64,000 bases of DNA from Bombus terrestris. Its lineage: Eukaryota; Arthropoda; Insecta; Hymenoptera; Apidae. Location of the stretch: NCBI RefSeq assembly GCF_910591885.1, contig NC_063275.1, forward strand, positions 24,044,501-24,108,500. Reading direction: 5' to 3'. Below, piece after piece: positions 63,201 through 64,000 of the stretch. The position numbers and the translations under genes were made by a program. The notes under the pieces are model-generated. The model was given only the letters and a program-made list of their open reading frames with translations. It did not search any database and was not told the DNA's origin. Each line of letters begins with the position of its first letter. Positions within the stretch are counted from its first letter, which is position 1.

Positions 63201-64000
63201 AATTTATGAAGCAATAAACACGCCCTTTTTAGAGCCTTCATCAGTTATTAACCACAAAGTTCGGAACACTTAGCGGCACGAAACAAATTGGGGAAGAGAA
63301 AGAAAGACTGAAAGCACAGAAGATGCACCATACGCGCACCAAAAGTCAAATACAAGTATGTATTTATGGATATGAACGTTCACCAAACCAACTGTGCCAC
63401 CAACTTTCACGAAACTCCATCTAATCGTACATGCTTGGATAACGAGAATCTTTTACCTCGAAGAAAATGATACTTCGTGAAAATGTTGATTTATACAATG
63501 AGCACAGTTAAATAGGTATTCGACTTTGAAATTTAGTAAAAGATATTTTTGCAAATGCTGTTCTATAGATTCATGACACGCGTATAAACTTTCGCAAGGG
63601 TATTTTTTAATTTTTTGTATTTTTTTCGTTGTACCATAGATTTTCTTTTGTATTGGATTCTATCCTTGTAACTTTTATTTATAAATCGAATGACGAATTT
63701 TAAATTATTAATTTCCCGTTTCTTTTATCGCAAATTTTAAATGTATTCTTGTGCAATGATTTTCTTTTGCATTTAATGTCATTCGCAAAGATTTGCCCCA
63801 TTTATGAGTTTCTACTAATCTTTGCATTCCTTTTGGGTATATTAATTTTCTGTTTTCTTTACAGCAATGATACAGCCGCGAGAACGTAATTTTTCTGGAG
63901 AGAAAGAAAACCAATTTCATATCTTTAATCAAGTAACGAATCAAGTAAAATAATGTAAGCAATTAAGGAAATAGAATTTTTAATTTATTTTATGCCATCT
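60246..64000. other. Non-coding stretch at the right end
   Basis: No recognised gene. Eroded direct repeats are visible at about 60550-60870 (motifs CAGACCACT and GCAGMATCGTGARAC). At 61695-62326 both strands are open for 105-167 codons, but neither product resembles a known family and the plus-strand frame includes a run of phenylalanines from a T tract at 62284. Confidence 0.45.

Overview
The window looks like a stretch of insect nuclear genome. It is AT-rich but has CpG-rich islands, long introns, a split neuronal receptor gene and decayed transposons. The protein closely resembles what I know of insect NMDA receptor subunit 2. The overall texture (AT-rich, CpG not depleted, small old repeats) fits a hymenopteran, perhaps a bee; that placement is an inference.

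The only protein-coding gene I can support is the 5' part of Nmdar2 (GluN2-like ionotropic glutamate receptor), on the minus strand from 20439 down to position 1 and continuing past the left edge. Four coding exons were placed from splice signals and reading-frame continuity: 20439-20109, 5433-5255, 4052-3638 and 160-1. Together they give 361 whole codons: a signal peptide and most of the extracellular amino-terminal domain. The ligand-binding and channel parts lie outside the window. Intron 1 is about 14.7 kb, intron 2 about 1.2 kb and intron 3 about 3.5 kb.

From 20.5 to 64 kb I find no coding exon that I recognise. This region is non-coding DNA upstream of the Nmdar2 start codon and could be intergenic or a 5' UTR intron. 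It contains a GC- and CpG-rich promoter-like island at about 49.0-50.75 kb with a CT/GA repeat and two abutting palindromes. It also contains several GC-raised patches that look like regulatory sequence.

Mobile DNA and repeats: a decayed pogo/Tigger-like transposon (34.8-35.4 kb) with a recognisable CENP-B-type helix-turn-helix remnant; a 202-bp mariner-like MITE (50923-51124) flanked by TA; a 417-bp solo LTR (59825-60241) flanked by TAAA; an inverted-repeat element with 62-bp arms (45794-46097); a dispersed family of about 200 bp with at least five diverged copies; a second family based on an AAGTAGTACAAGTCAATCAT-like motif; and degenerate tandem arrays near 52.0-52.7 kb and 54.2 kb. No rRNA, tRNA, CRISPR array or clear novel molecular system was seen. 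The inverted-repeat element and the two dispersed families are the least explained items.
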